A stretch of 64,000 nt of DNA from Paraburkholderia phenazinium (GCF_900142845.1 NZ_FSRU01000002.1:1054001-1118000); one strand, 5' to 3'; counted from the stretch's first letter, positions 1 through 9,012 are shown. Translations and numbers: made by a program. The notes: a model not told the origin generated them from the sequence alone.

Positions 1-1
1 G

Positions 2-1147
2 GGCAGGCACCACGAAGCGCTAGCGGATTTCGCTACGGCGATACGCCTCGATCCCAGCCACGCGGACGCCCATTGCAATCGCGGCATGGCGCTGGAAGCG
101 TTGGGGCAATATACGGATGCACTCGGCCACTACGACGCGGCCATCGCGCTCTCGCCGAACCACGCGGCCGCGCATTTCAATCATGCGCTCTGCGATCTCA
201 CACTGGGGCGCTTCCGCGAAGGGTGGCCGGAACATGAATGGCGCTGGCAGACGGAACAACTCAAGTCGTCCGAACTGATTTCGGATAAACCGCTATGGCT
301 GGGGCAACAATCGCTGCGCGGCAAACGGATGCTCGTGCATGCCGAACAGGGCCTCGGCGACAGCCTGCAGTTTTGCCGCTATCTGCCGATGGTCGCCGAA
401 CTCGGCGCCACGCTGATCGTGCAGGTTCAGGCACCGCTCGTGCCGCTGATCAGGACAATGCCCGGCGTCGCCCAGGTGGTCGCGCAAGGCGAGGTGTTGC
501 CCGAGTTCGATCTTCATTGCCCGTTTATCAGCCTGCCGCTCGCGTTCGGGACCACGCTGGATACAGTGCCGTTCGTGCCGCGCTACGTGGCGCCCTCTGC
601 GCAGAAGACGCTAGCGTGGCAACGGCGTCTGGGCGTGAGGCAAGCGCTTCGCATCGGTCTGGTGTGGGCCGGCGGCCCGCACAGTTCGCGTGCGGTTCAG
701 CGCCCCGTCGATGCACGCCGGTCGATTCATCTGTCGAAGTTCGCCGGTCTGAACCTGCCCGGTGCGGCGTTTTTCAGCTTGCAGAAAGGCGAGCCGGCCG
801 TTTCGCAGTTACGGGAACTGGAGGCAGCAGGCTGGCGTGGGCCCGCCATCCTGGACCCTACCGCTGAACTAAACGACTTCGAGGACACGGCCGCGTTAGT
901 CGATCAGTTGGACCTGGTGATCTCGGTCGATACCTCCGTCGCGCATCTGGCAGGCGCGCTCGGCAAGCCGGTATGGCTGCTGAACCGCTTCGACACCTGC
1001 TGGCGCTGGATGACGGAGCGGGACGACAGTCCCTGGTACCCCAGCATGAGGATCTTTCGCCAACCGGCGGCGGGCGATTGGGAGAGCGTGATTGCGCAGG
1101 TCCGTGTGGAGTTGCAGCGTCTGTTAGACGGAGAGCCCGGACGCTAG
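2..1147 (+). CDS. TPR-containing glycosyltransferase-like protein (5' end missing)
   Basis: The reading frame is open at the left edge, so the gene is partial. Residues before the first internal Met (base 86) and just after it read as TPR helices (pattern A-AI-L-P-HA-AH-N-G-AL, repeated once). The rest resembles the glycosyltransferase family 9/41-like domain that commonly follows TPRs in Burkholderia proteins: a GLGDSLQF segment, and near the C-terminus DTSVAHLAGALGKPVW followed by a Trp-rich stretch, the usual nucleotide-sugar-side signature. It probably glycosylates a protein or surface glycan; the acceptor cannot be told from sequence. The stop at 1145-1147 converges with nasA on the other strand. 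Confidence 0.75.
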   Translation, partial: GRHHEALADFATAIRLDPSHADAHCNRGMALEALGQYTDALGHYDAAIALSPNHAAAHFNHALCDLTLGRFREGWPEHEWRWQTEQLKSSELISDKPLWLGQQSLRGKRMLVHAEQGLGDSLQFCRYLPMVAELGATLIVQVQAPLVPLIRTMPGVAQVVAQGEVLPEFDLHCPFISLPLAFGTTLDTVPFVPRYVAPSAQKTLAWQRRLGVRQALRIGLVWAGGPHSSRAVQRPVDARRSIHLSKFAGLNLPGAAFFSLQKGEPAVSQLRELEAAGWRGPAILDPTAELNDFEDTAALVDQLDLVISVDTSVAHLAGALGKPVWLLNRFDTCWRWMTERDDSPWYPSMRIFRQPAAGDWESVIAQVRVELQRLLDGEPGR

Positions 1148-1238
1148 CCACGCAAGCACGCATGGCTAGCATGGCATGGCGTGGCTCTGCACGGCGTCAT
1201 GTCATGCCACGCAGCCGGCACAGCGCAAGCCGCACGCT

Positions 1239-4200
1239 TCAATAAACATCGCGCACATAGCGCTTCTCCCGCGCCAGCCCGTTGACATATTCGAGCGCTT
1301 TCTCGTCGCTCATGCCGCCGTGGCCGGCCACCACCGCCTTCAAGGCCGCATCTACGTCTTTCGCCATCCGGCTGGCGTCGCCGCACACATAGAGATGCGC
1401 GCCGGACTCGAGCCACGCCCACAACTCCGCACCGTGTTCGCGCATCCGGTCCTGCACGTAGATCTTCTCGCTCTGGTCGCGCGAGAAGGCCAGGTCGAGC
1501 CGGTTCAGCAGGCCCTTCGCTCGCATCGTGTCCAGCTCGTCGCCGTAATAGAAGTCCGTCGCGGCATGCTGCTCGCCGAAGAACAGCCAGTTGCGGCCCG
1601 TGTCGCCGCGTGCCAGCCGTTCATGCAGGAAGCCGCGGAACGGCGCCACACCGGTGCCCGGTCCCACCATGATCATCGGCGTATCGCCGTCGTGCGGTGG
1701 ACGAAAATGTGCGGACTTTTGCACGTACACCGGGACGCTGACATCGCCTGCGCGATCCGCAAGGAAGGTCGACGACACGCCTTTGCGCTGGCGCCGGCCA
1801 TTGCTGTAGCGAACCGCGGACACGGTCAGATGGACTTCGCCCGGATGAGCCTTCGGACTCGACGCAATCGAATAGAGGCGCGGCTGCAGGCGCTTAAGCA
1901 CGCCGAGCAACTCCGGCGCCGTCAGCGTCACGGGAAACTCGTGCAGCACGTCGGCCAACTGTTGGCCCCACAACCATTTCTTCAGATCCGCCTTGCGGTC
2001 TTCGGCGAGCAAGGCGCCGAGTGCGCCGCTCGAATCGCGAGAGGCGATGAACGTCAGCGCTTCGTGACTGGGACGGGCAATTTCGTAGTGCTTGCCGAGT
2101 GCGTCGGCGAGGCGCATCTCCCCGGCGCCGCTGACATGGACCGCCGTATCCGCCGCGAGCCCGCTCAGGCCGATCAGCTCGTCGACGAGTTCCGGGCAGT
2201 TGCTCGGCCACACGCCCAGTGCATCGCCGACTTCGTACTCAAGGCCCGAGTCGCCGGTCGACAATGAAAAGTACCGCGTGTCCTTCGACGCGCCCTGCTT
2301 GTTAAGCCGCAAATTCGTCACGAGCCGCGAGGCCGCGGGATGCGCCTTGGTAGCCAGCGCGCCGGGCAGGACCGACGGGATCATGCCGTCTGCCGGCACG
2401 TCGTGAAGCGCGGCGTCTTCCTCCTTGATACGCGCGACGATCCGTTCGAGCCACGCGTCGGCAGCAGGTTGAAACTCCGTGTCGCAATCGACACGCGGCA
2501 GCAGACGCACCGCACCCAGCTCCGCAAGACGCGTATCGAGCGCCACGCCGTGTCCGCAAAACGCGTCGTAGTTGCGGTCGCCGAACGCCAGCACCGCGTA
2601 GCGCAGATTATCGAGGCGCGGCGTGTGCTCGGCCTTCAGTGCGCTCCAGAAACTCGCGCCGTTGTCGGGCGGATCGCCGTCGCCGAACGTGCTCGACATC
2701 AATAGCACATATTGCGCCTTGGCCAGTGCGGCGACGTCGTAATCCGCCATACAGGTGGTGCGAATCTCAAAGCCCGACTCCATCAACTGCGTCGCATACC
2801 GTTCCGTCAGCGATTCGATGTTGCCGGTTTGCGAGGCCCACAGCAGCAGCACCTTCGGCCGCGTCCGCGCAATCCGCACGGCGGATGAAGACAGGGCTGC
2901 GTCGGACGCGAGGAGTGGCGCGCCGCCCGGCGACGGTGTACCCGCATCGGCACGGCTGTAGAGACCCGCGAGCATCCCGTCGAACCAGAGCCGCGCCGAC
3001 ACCGGCAGCGGCGCGCTGGCCGGCAGCACCGGCACGCCGTCCGCGAGTCCGCCTGGGCTTGCACGCAAGCCGCCGATAAAGCCGGCGACGTAGGCACGTT
3101 GAGCGTCGTCGAGCCGGGGCGCCGGCATGTCCGGCAAACCGAGCAGGTTGACGAGGGCGTCGATTCGGGACATGTCCCTTTCCTTCGGAGAACTGACATC
3201 GTCCGCGAGCGCTGGCGCTGCGGTTTCGATGGCGGAGTGGATGTGGTCTGAGTCGCTGGAATCGTCCGCGTCGGCGGCCGGTTCAGGTGCGACCCTTGTC
3301 AGCGCCACTGAGCAGAACTTGAGTTCCGGCTGCTGCGAGATCGGGTCGACCGCGTCGTGGGTCACCGCGTTGATGCAGAGGTCGTCGCCGAACACGTCGT
3401 TCCAGTGCATCGGCGCGAAGCACGAACCGGCGCGCACGCGCTCGGTCACCACAGCGGGCAGCACCGCGCGGCCGCGCCGCGAACGCACTTCGACGCGGTC
3501 TTTCGCCGCGATGCCGAGCGCCGCTGCATCCTCCGGGTGAATCTCGATGAACGGCCTGGCGTTCAGTTTGTTCAGCATCGGGATCTTGCCGGTCTTGGTC
3601 ATCGTGTGCCATTGATGCTGCAAGCGGCCCGTGTTCAGTACGATCGGATATTCCGGCACCGGCATTTCGGCCGGCTCCGTATGCGGCCGCGCGAAGAACA
3701 CGGCCCTGCCGCTGGCGGTCGGAAAAACCAGCGCCGGTCGGCTGCCGTCTGGCCGTTCCTTCAACGTCTGACTGATACCGTCGTTCAGATAACGCAGCGG
3801 ATTGCGGTCGCGCATTGCAACCGGAGCGCCTGGCACCACCGACGCCCCCGGCGCGCACGGCCATTGCAGCGGCGTTTCCCGCAGCCGGGCGTAGCTCGCG
3901 CCGCGCAGGTCGTAACCGGTCTTCGGATTCGAAGCACGCGTGATCTCCGCGAAGACTTCCTCGGCCGACGCATACGTGAACGCCTCCGCGAAGCCCATTT
4001 CGCACGCCACCCGCGCGATGATCTGCCAGTCGGGCAGCGCCGCGCCCGGCGGGTCGATGGCCTTTTGCATGAGCGTCAGGTTGCGCTCGGAGTTGATCAT
4101 CACGCCTTCCGCTTCGGCCCACAGCGCGCCCGGTAGAAGCACGTCGGCATAGCGGTTGGTTTCGGTGTCGAGAAAGGCGTCTTGCGCGATCACCAGTTCC

Positions 4201-5465
4201 GCCGTCTGCAGTCCGGCAATCACGTTCTGCCGGTTGGCGACGCTCGCCACCGGATTGGTGCAGATGATCCAGCATGCCTTGATCTCGCCGGTCGCCATGC
4301 GCGAGAACATATCGATCGTGCCCTGCCCGACCGCCGTTCTGAGCGTGCCCGGCGCCACTTGCCACAGCGCCTCGACGAAGACCCGGTCCTCTTCCACCAG
4401 CACCGAACGCTGACCCGGCAGGCCCGGTCCCATGTAGCCCATTTCACGGCCGCCCATCGCGTTCGGCTGGCCCGTCAGCGAAAACGGCCCGCTGCCCGGA
4501 CGGCAGAGCTTGCCCGTCGCAAGATGCAGGTTGCAGATGGCGTTGGTGTTCCAGGTGCCGTGCGTGCTCTGGTTCAGACCCATGGTCCAGCAGCTCATCC
4601 ACTCCGGCGCGGTGCCGATCCATTGCGCGGCGGTACGGATATCCGCCTCGGGGATGCCGGTAATGGCCGCCACCTTCTCCGGCGTGTAGTCGGCGAGGAA
4701 GGCCGGCATGTCGTCCCAGCCTTCCGTGAAGGCGGCGATAAAATCCGGGTTCGTCTGACCGTTCTCGTGCAGCAGATGCAGCAGACCGTTCAGGAGTGCC
4801 AGGTCGGTGCCCGGCTTGATCTGCAGGAACAGGCTCGCCTTGTCCGCCGTCGTATTGCGGCGCGGATCCACCACGATCAGTCTGGCACCCGCCTTGACGC
4901 GCTCCATCATGCGCAGATACAGGATCGGGTGACAGTCGGCCATGTTGGCGCCGATCACGAAGAACAGATCGGCCTGGTCGAAGTCCTGGTACGAGCCCGG
5001 CGGACCGTCGGCGCCCAGCGAGAGCTTGTAGCCGCTGCCGGCGCTCGCCATGCACAGGCGCGAGTTCGATTCGATGTTGTTGGTGCCGACAAAGCCCTTG
5101 GCGAGCTTGTTCACGAGGTACTGCGCCTCGATCGACATCTGCCCCGACACATAGAACGACAGCGCGTCGGGGCCATGCGTGTCGAGCAGCGTACGCAGGC
5201 GCCGGCCGGTATCGGCGATCACCTGATCGAGCGGCAGCGGGATCGGATCGCTCTTGCGGTCGCCGCGTTGAAAAGCGTTTTCCAGACGTCCCGACTTGCG
5301 CAGCGCGACGTGGGCCGACGAGCCCTTGGTGCAGAGCCGGCCGAAGTTGGCGGGGTGTTCCTTGTCGCCGGTAATCTTCACGACGTGGCCGTCCTCGACC
5401 TGCAGGACCATTCCGCAGCCGACGCCGCAGTAAGGGCACACCGTCTTGACGCTAGCGCGGCTCAT
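1239..5465 (-). CDS. nasA: Assimilatory nitrate reductase fused to CysJ-like diflavin reductase
   Basis: Reduces nitrate to nitrite in the cytoplasm using molybdopterin, with electrons probably drawn from NADPH by its own C-terminal reductase. The N-terminus has a 4Fe-4S motif (CPYCGVGC, residues about 10-17, plus a Cys in GRLCTKG near 45), followed by a molybdopterin oxidoreductase and dinucleotide-binding domain to about residue 720. An acidic, Ser/Asp-rich linker leads to a CysJ-like segment (AQRAYVAGFIGGL), a flavodoxin domain (ASQTGNIESL, about 875), an FAD-binding domain (RLYSIASSP) and an NADPH-binding end (GPGTGVAPFRGF, YVCGDASRMA). About 1408 residues, so it is a full fusion rather than a NasA of about 900. 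A GTG at 5468 lies just before the ATG at 5465; an AGGT-type site sits upstream. Third gene after nirB and nirD, 18 bp from the nirD stop. Confidence 0.93.
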   Translation of the reverse strand: MSRASVKTVCPYCGVGCGMVLQVEDGHVVKITGDKEHPANFGRLCTKGSSAHVALRKSGRLENAFQRGDRKSDPIPLPLDQVIADTGRRLRTLLDTHGPDALSFYVSGQMSIEAQYLVNKLAKGFVGTNNIESNSRLCMASAGSGYKLSLGADGPPGSYQDFDQADLFFVIGANMADCHPILYLRMMERVKAGARLIVVDPRRNTTADKASLFLQIKPGTDLALLNGLLHLLHENGQTNPDFIAAFTEGWDDMPAFLADYTPEKVAAITGIPEADIRTAAQWIGTAPEWMSCWTMGLNQSTHGTWNTNAICNLHLATGKLCRPGSGPFSLTGQPNAMGGREMGYMGPGLPGQRSVLVEEDRVFVEALWQVAPGTLRTAVGQGTIDMFSRMATGEIKACWIICTNPVASVANRQNVIAGLQTAELVIAQDAFLDTETNRYADVLLPGALWAEAEGVMINSERNLTLMQKAIDPPGAALPDWQIIARVACEMGFAEAFTYASAEEVFAEITRASNPKTGYDLRGASYARLRETPLQWPCAPGASVVPGAPVAMRDRNPLRYLNDGISQTLKERPDGSRPALVFPTASGRAVFFARPHTEPAEMPVPEYPIVLNTGRLQHQWHTMTKTGKIPMLNKLNARPFIEIHPEDAAALGIAAKDRVEVRSRRGRAVLPAVVTERVRAGSCFAPMHWNDVFGDDLCINAVTHDAVDPISQQPELKFCSVALTRVAPEPAADADDSSDSDHIHSAIETAAPALADDVSSPKERDMSRIDALVNLLGLPDMPAPRLDDAQRAYVAGFIGGLRASPGGLADGVPVLPASAPLPVSARLWFDGMLAGLYSRADAGTPSPGGAPLLASDAALSSSAVRIARTRPKVLLLWASQTGNIESLTERYATQLMESGFEIRTTCMADYDVAALAKAQYVLLMSSTFGDGDPPDNGASFWSALKAEHTPRLDNLRYAVLAFGDRNYDAFCGHGVALDTRLAELGAVRLLPRVDCDTEFQPAADAWLERIVARIKEEDAALHDVPADGMIPSVLPGALATKAHPAASRLVTNLRLNKQGASKDTRYFSLSTGDSGLEYEVGDALGVWPSNCPELVDELIGLSGLAADTAVHVSGAGEMRLADALGKHYEIARPSHEALTFIASRDSSGALGALLAEDRKADLKKWLWGQQLADVLHEFPVTLTAPELLGVLKRLQPRLYSIASSPKAHPGEVHLTVSAVRYSNGRRQRKGVSSTFLADRAGDVSVPVYVQKSAHFRPPHDGDTPMIMVGPGTGVAPFRGFLHERLARGDTGRNWLFFGEQHAATDFYYGDELDTMRAKGLLNRLDLAFSRDQSEKIYVQDRMREHGAELWAWLESGAHLYVCGDASRMAKDVDAALKAVVAGHGGMSDEKALEYVNGLAREKRYVRDVY

Positions 5466-5483
5466 CACGTGCTCGACCTGTGT

Positions 5484-5831
5484 TTATACCGCGACCCAGA
5501 CCTGGCCGTCTTTGACCTGCGCGGCAAACGCGCTAACGGAATGCTCAGGCGCTTCAAGACACTCGCCGGTGCGCAGGTCGAAGTGCTGCTTGTAGATCGG
5601 CGAGGCCACTACGATGCGCTCGCCGAGGTTGCCGATCAAACCGCGCGACAGCACGGCGGCCTGCGAGCAGGGGTCGTAATTGTCGATGGCATACACGCCA
5701 CCCTCGCCTTGCGCGACATTGAACACCGCCACCTGCTTACCCTCGACGAGCGCGCACACACCGGTGTTGGGCACGATGTCGTCGAGCGCGCAGACTGGCA
5801 CCCAGTTAAGCGGATTCAGGTCGTGACTCAT
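5484..5831 (-). CDS. nirD: Nitrite reductase [NAD(P)H] small subunit
   Basis: Small partner of NirB in cytoplasmic nitrite reduction to ammonium. The 115 residues form a Rieske-type fold (VPVCALDDIVPNTGVCALVEG at the start, ASPIYKQHFDLRTGECLE later), but the position of the first Cys-x-His cluster pair reads NYDPCSQAAVLSRG. This is the normal cluster-less state of NirD. It lies 70 bp downstream of nirB and just upstream of nasA, so the three are one transcription unit. Confidence 0.95.
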   Translation of the reverse strand: MSHDLNPLNWVPVCALDDIVPNTGVCALVEGKQVAVFNVAQGEGGVYAIDNYDPCSQAAVLSRGLIGNLGERIVVASPIYKQHFDLRTGECLEAPEHSVSAFAAQVKDGQVWVAV

Positions 5832-5901
5832 GATGGATTTCCCGGCGTGATTGAGTGAACGGACAAATGAGTGAACGGCAAAGGCTTTAACAAAGGCGGC
5901 C

Positions 5902-8496
5902 TCAAACCGTCTCGACGATCACCGGAATCGGGAACGCCTTGGCAGCCTCGCGTTCGGCCGGCGTCGCGGGACGAATCTGGCCGCGCTCCTCGACGAAGGT
6001 CACGGTCTCGTCGACCTTTTCGCTGTTGACGAAGTGGCGGAAGCGCTTGCGGGTCTCGGGGTCGGTCACGGCCTTCTTCCACTCGCACTCGTAGGTGTCG
6101 ACCACGTTGCGCATTTCCGCTTCCAGCTCCGCGGCGAGTCCCAGCTTGTCGTGCACGACTACGTCGATCAGGTAGTCGAGCCCGCCCTCGAGGTTGTCGC
6201 GCCACACGCTGGTGCGCTGCAGACGGTCGGCCGTACGCACATAGAACATCAGGAAGCGGTCGATGTAGCGCACCAGCGTCTCACGGTCCAGATCCGCCGC
6301 GAGCAGTTCGGCGTGACGCGGCTTCATGCCGCCGTTGCCGCACACGTAGAGATTCCAGCCCTTTTCGGTGGCGATGATGCCAACATCCTTGCCTTGCGCT
6401 TCCGCGCATTCGCGGGTGCAGCCCGAGACGCCGAACTTGATCTTGTGCGGCGAGCGCAGGCCTTTGTAGCGGTTTTCGAGGCCGACGGCGAGCCCGACCG
6501 AGTCGCCCACGCCGTAGCGGCACCATGTCGAGCCCACACACGACTTCACGGTGCGCAGCGCCTTGCCGTAGGCGTGGCCCGATTCGAAACCGGCCGCGAT
6601 CAGTTCTTCCCAGACCAGCGGCAACTGGTCGACGCGTGCGCCGAACAGATCGACCCGCTGGCCGCCGGTGATCTTCGTGTAGAGGCCGTACTTCTTCGCC
6701 ACCTGGCCGACGGCGATGAGCCCTTCCGGCGTCACCTCGCCGCCGGGCATGCGCGGCACCACCGAATAGGTGCCGTCGCGCTGGATGTTGGCGAGGTAGT
6801 AATCGTTCGAGTCCTGCAGGCCGGCGTGTTCCTTCTTCAGGACGAACTCGTTCCAGCACGAAGCAAGAATGCTGGCGACGGTGGGCTTGCAGATATCGCA
6901 GCCGAGACCCTGTCCATGTTTTTCGAGCAGCGCGCCAAAGGTCTTGATGCCTTCCACGCGCACAATGTGATGCAGTTCCTGGCGCGAGTACGGGAAGTGT
7001 TCGCAGACGTGATTGTTGACGTCCATGCCCTGCTTCTTCATCTCGGCCTTCATCACCTGGGTGACGAGCGGCACGCAGCCGCCGCACGAGGTGCCGGCGC
7101 AGGTGGCCGTCTTCAGCGCGCCGATGCTGGTCGCGCCCGCGCACACCGCGGCGCAGATGTCGCCCTTGGAGACGTTATTGCACGAGCAGATCTGCGCGGC
7201 CTCCGGCAGCGCGTCGACGCCGAGACCCGGTTTGGCCTTGCCGTCGCTGGACGGCAGGATCAGGAATTCCGGCGCGTCGGGCAGCTCGATGCGGTTCAGC
7301 ATCATCTGCAGCAGCGTGCCGTATTCCGCGGCGTCGCCCACCATCACCGCGCCGAGCAACTGCTTGCCGCACTCTGAGACCACCAGCTTCTTGTAGACCT
7401 GCTTGCGCTCGTCGCTGAACTGGTACGAGCGGCTGCCTGGCGTCTTGCCGTGCGCGTCGCCAATGCTCGCCACGTCCACGCCCATCAGCTTGAGCTTGGT
7501 GCTCATGTCGGCGCCGGCAAAATCCGCCTCGTCGCCGAGCAATTGCTTCGCCGTGATGCGCGCCATCTCGTAGCCCGGCGCGACGAGTCCATACACCATG
7601 CCGTTCCACGCCGCGCATTCGCCGATCGCGTAGATGTCGGGGTCGCTCGTGCGGCAGGTGCCGTCAATCGCAATGCCGCCGCGCGGGCCCAGTTCGAGTC
7701 CGCAGGCACGCGCGATCTCGTCGCGCGGCCGGATGCCCGCGGAAAACACGATCATGTCGGTGTCGAGATGCGTGCCGTCGGCGAACTTCATGCGGTGCGT
7801 GCCCGCTTCGCCGTCGACGATTTCGAGCGTCTGCTTCGCCGTATGCACCTGCACGCCCAGTTCTTCGATCTTGCTGCGCAGGACCCGCCCGCCGCCTTCA
7901 TCGACCTGCACCGCCATCAGGCGCGGCGCAAACTCGACCACGTGCGCCGCCAGTCCCATGTCGTGCAGCGCCTTCGCGCATTCGAGCCCGAGCAGTCCGC
8001 CGCCCACCACCACGCCGGTTTTTGCGCGCGCGCCGCAGGCCTGCATCGCTTCGAGGTCTTCGATGGTGCGGTAGACGAAGCAGTCCTGACGATCGTTGCC
8101 TGCGATCGGCGGCACGAACGGCGACGAGCCGGTGGCCAGCACCAGCTTGTCGTACGACAGCGTCTCGCCGGTCGAGATGCGCACCGTGCGCGCCGCGCGG
8201 TCGACCGACAGCGCCTTCGCATTGAGCTTGAGCAGCACGTTCTCGCGCTCGAAGAAGCCGGGCTTGACGAGCGACAGGTCCTCCGCGGACTTACCGGAAA
8301 AGAATTCGGACAGATGCACGCGGTCGTAAGCGGGACGCGGCTCTTCGCACAACACGGTGATGTGCAGCGCCGACTTCGCCTCGTCCACCAGACATTCGAG
8401 GAGCTTGTGACCCACCATGCCGTGGCCGATCACCACCACGTTCATGACAGGGGCTTCATCCTTGCCCAACCCGGTTTCCAGCTCGATTCGCGACAT
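5902..8496 (-). CDS. nirB: Nitrite reductase [NAD(P)H] large subunit
   Basis: Siroheme enzyme reducing nitrite to ammonium with NAD(P)H. Order of domains: FAD/NAD-binding oxidoreductase (VVVIGHGMVGHKLLE at about 19-33, GGGLLGLECAKALHDMGL), a BFD-like 2Fe-2S domain (ICSCNNVSKGDIC, CAGTSCGGC), a ferredoxin-like half domain, and the siroheme/4Fe-4S site (CVGSTWC near 652 and CTREC near 692). 864 residues from the ATG at 8496. A second ATG at 8445 starts at the conserved MNVVVIGHG and is possible. The frame stays open upstream, but that region is the untranslated leader with a terminator. First gene of nirB-nirD-nasA, expressed from a sigma-54 promoter match through an ANTAR-type attenuator. Confidence 0.95.
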   Translation of the reverse strand: MSRIELETGLGKDEAPVMNVVVIGHGMVGHKLLECLVDEAKSALHITVLCEEPRPAYDRVHLSEFFSGKSAEDLSLVKPGFFERENVLLKLNAKALSVDRAARTVRISTGETLSYDKLVLATGSSPFVPPIAGNDRQDCFVYRTIEDLEAMQACGARAKTGVVVGGGLLGLECAKALHDMGLAAHVVEFAPRLMAVQVDEGGGRVLRSKIEELGVQVHTAKQTLEIVDGEAGTHRMKFADGTHLDTDMIVFSAGIRPRDEIARACGLELGPRGGIAIDGTCRTSDPDIYAIGECAAWNGMVYGLVAPGYEMARITAKQLLGDEADFAGADMSTKLKLMGVDVASIGDAHGKTPGSRSYQFSDERKQVYKKLVVSECGKQLLGAVMVGDAAEYGTLLQMMLNRIELPDAPEFLILPSSDGKAKPGLGVDALPEAAQICSCNNVSKGDICAAVCAGATSIGALKTATCAGTSCGGCVPLVTQVMKAEMKKQGMDVNNHVCEHFPYSRQELHHIVRVEGIKTFGALLEKHGQGLGCDICKPTVASILASCWNEFVLKKEHAGLQDSNDYYLANIQRDGTYSVVPRMPGGEVTPEGLIAVGQVAKKYGLYTKITGGQRVDLFGARVDQLPLVWEELIAAGFESGHAYGKALRTVKSCVGSTWCRYGVGDSVGLAVGLENRYKGLRSPHKIKFGVSGCTRECAEAQGKDVGIIATEKGWNLYVCGNGGMKPRHAELLAADLDRETLVRYIDRFLMFYVRTADRLQRTSVWRDNLEGGLDYLIDVVVHDKLGLAAELEAEMRNVVDTYECEWKKAVTDPETRKRFRHFVNSEKVDETVTFVEERGQIRPATPAEREAAKAFPIPVIVETV

Positions 8497-8510
8497 GATT
8501 TTCGTCCGGC

Positions 8511-8634
8511 AAATAAAAAGGCGTCCCGCGGATTCAATCGTCGAAGCGACTGAATTCGGGGGACGCCGTTGTCCAAAAGCCCGTGATCTATGGAGTGACT
8601 TTTGCTGCATGCTGGCCGGACCATCGTTGATCCG
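8511..8634 (-). promoter_or_regulatory. nirB leader: dual-hexaloop ANTAR-type antiterminator/attenuator
   Basis: Reading the minus strand from the predicted start site: hairpin P1 at 8617-8634 (CGGATCAACGATGGTCCG, six-pair stem with one G-U, loop AACGAT); hairpin P2 at 8561-8574 (GGACAACGGCGTCC, loop AACGGC); then an intrinsic terminator whose arms are 8561-8567 and 8520-8527 (GGCGTCCC pairing with GGGACGCC), followed by a U-rich tail at 8511-8519. P2 and the terminator share bases, so they exclude each other. Both loops have A at position 1 and G at position 4, the known requirement of ANTAR RNA-binding domains (NasR, NasT, EutV). The terminator ends 15 bases before the nirB ATG. Inferred role: nitrate-dependent antitermination. 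Confidence 0.85.
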
Positions 8635-8648
8635 CCGGGCAAACTTAC

Positions 8649-8663
8649 GCAAAGGCCATGCCA
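8649..8663 (-). promoter_or_regulatory. Sigma-54 promoter of nirB
   Basis: Minus strand TGGCATGGCCTTTGC matches the -24/-12 consensus TGGCAYG-N4-TTGC with exact spacing. The predicted start, near 8637, falls three bases before hairpin P1 of the leader, which supports both calls. Expected to need an enhancer-binding protein such as NtrC. Confidence 0.8.
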
Positions 8664-8761
8664 TGCGCGAGAATGCCGTGCTGCGACCGCAGCGGCGGGC
8701 GTCCCGGCTTGTCGCGGTGCATGGCCGCGCGCTGCCTGACGACGCATTTTGATGCGGCCCG

Positions 8762-8797
8762 GCACAACGCTGGTGCGGTGCAGCACTTCATCCGTGC
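8762..8797. promoter_or_regulatory. Two NtrC-like enhancer sites shared by nirB and cobA
   Basis: Two GCAC-N7-GTGC palindromes, at 8762-8776 and 8783-8797, match the NtrC half-site pattern and spacing. Their starts are 21 bp apart, two helical turns, as in paired NtrC enhancers. They lie between the divergent sigma-54 promoters, roughly 125-160 bp upstream of the nirB start and 85-120 bp upstream of the cobA start. Inference from pattern only. Confidence 0.6.
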
Positions 8798-8853
8798 AGG
8801 GTGTTGGGGCGCATGCGACGCGCTGCGCCAGCCAGAGGTACGCGGTAATCATC

Positions 8854-8868
8854 TGGCCTGGATATTGC
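8854..8868 (+). promoter_or_regulatory. Sigma-54 promoter of cobA
   Basis: TGGCCTGGATATTGC keeps the GG and GC of the -24 and -12 elements at exact spacing, with C for A at one consensus position. The predicted start, near 8880, is immediately before the first leader hairpin. Confidence 0.7.
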
Positions 8869-8880
8869 CTTTGATAGAAT

Positions 8881-9012
8881 GCGCGACAACGATGTCGACG
8901 CAACGAATCGCGCGACCCGAGGGCTGCAAGGCCCACGCGTCGCACTCATCAGACAGGCTCAGGACAACGGCGTCCCCTCGTTTAACATGACGAGCGGACG
9001 CCGTTTGCATTT
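8881..9012 (+). promoter_or_regulatory. cobA leader: dual-hexaloop ANTAR-type attenuator
   Basis: P1 at 8881-8901 has loop AACGAT (8888-8893) on a CGAC/GTCG stem extended by GCG/CGC across a bulged A. P2 at 8962-8975 is GGACAACGGCGTCC with loop AACGGC. A terminator-like hairpin pairs 8969-8981 with 8990-9002 (GGCGTCC-CTCGT with ACGAG-GGACGCC, one C-C mismatch) and is followed by GTTTGCATTT. P2 shares bases with its 5' arm. The U tail is weaker than in the other two leaders. The RNA continues about 75 bases to the cobA ATG. Confidence 0.75.

Noticed and set aside
1148..1238. GCGTGGC/GCCACGC inverted repeat between the first gene and nasA as a terminator
   Set aside because: Only seven pairs with a 20-base loop and no T tract on either strand.
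8497..8664. N-terminal extension of NirB by 56 residues
   Set aside because: It would translate through the leader hairpins and terminator; ATG 8496 or 8445 fits the family.
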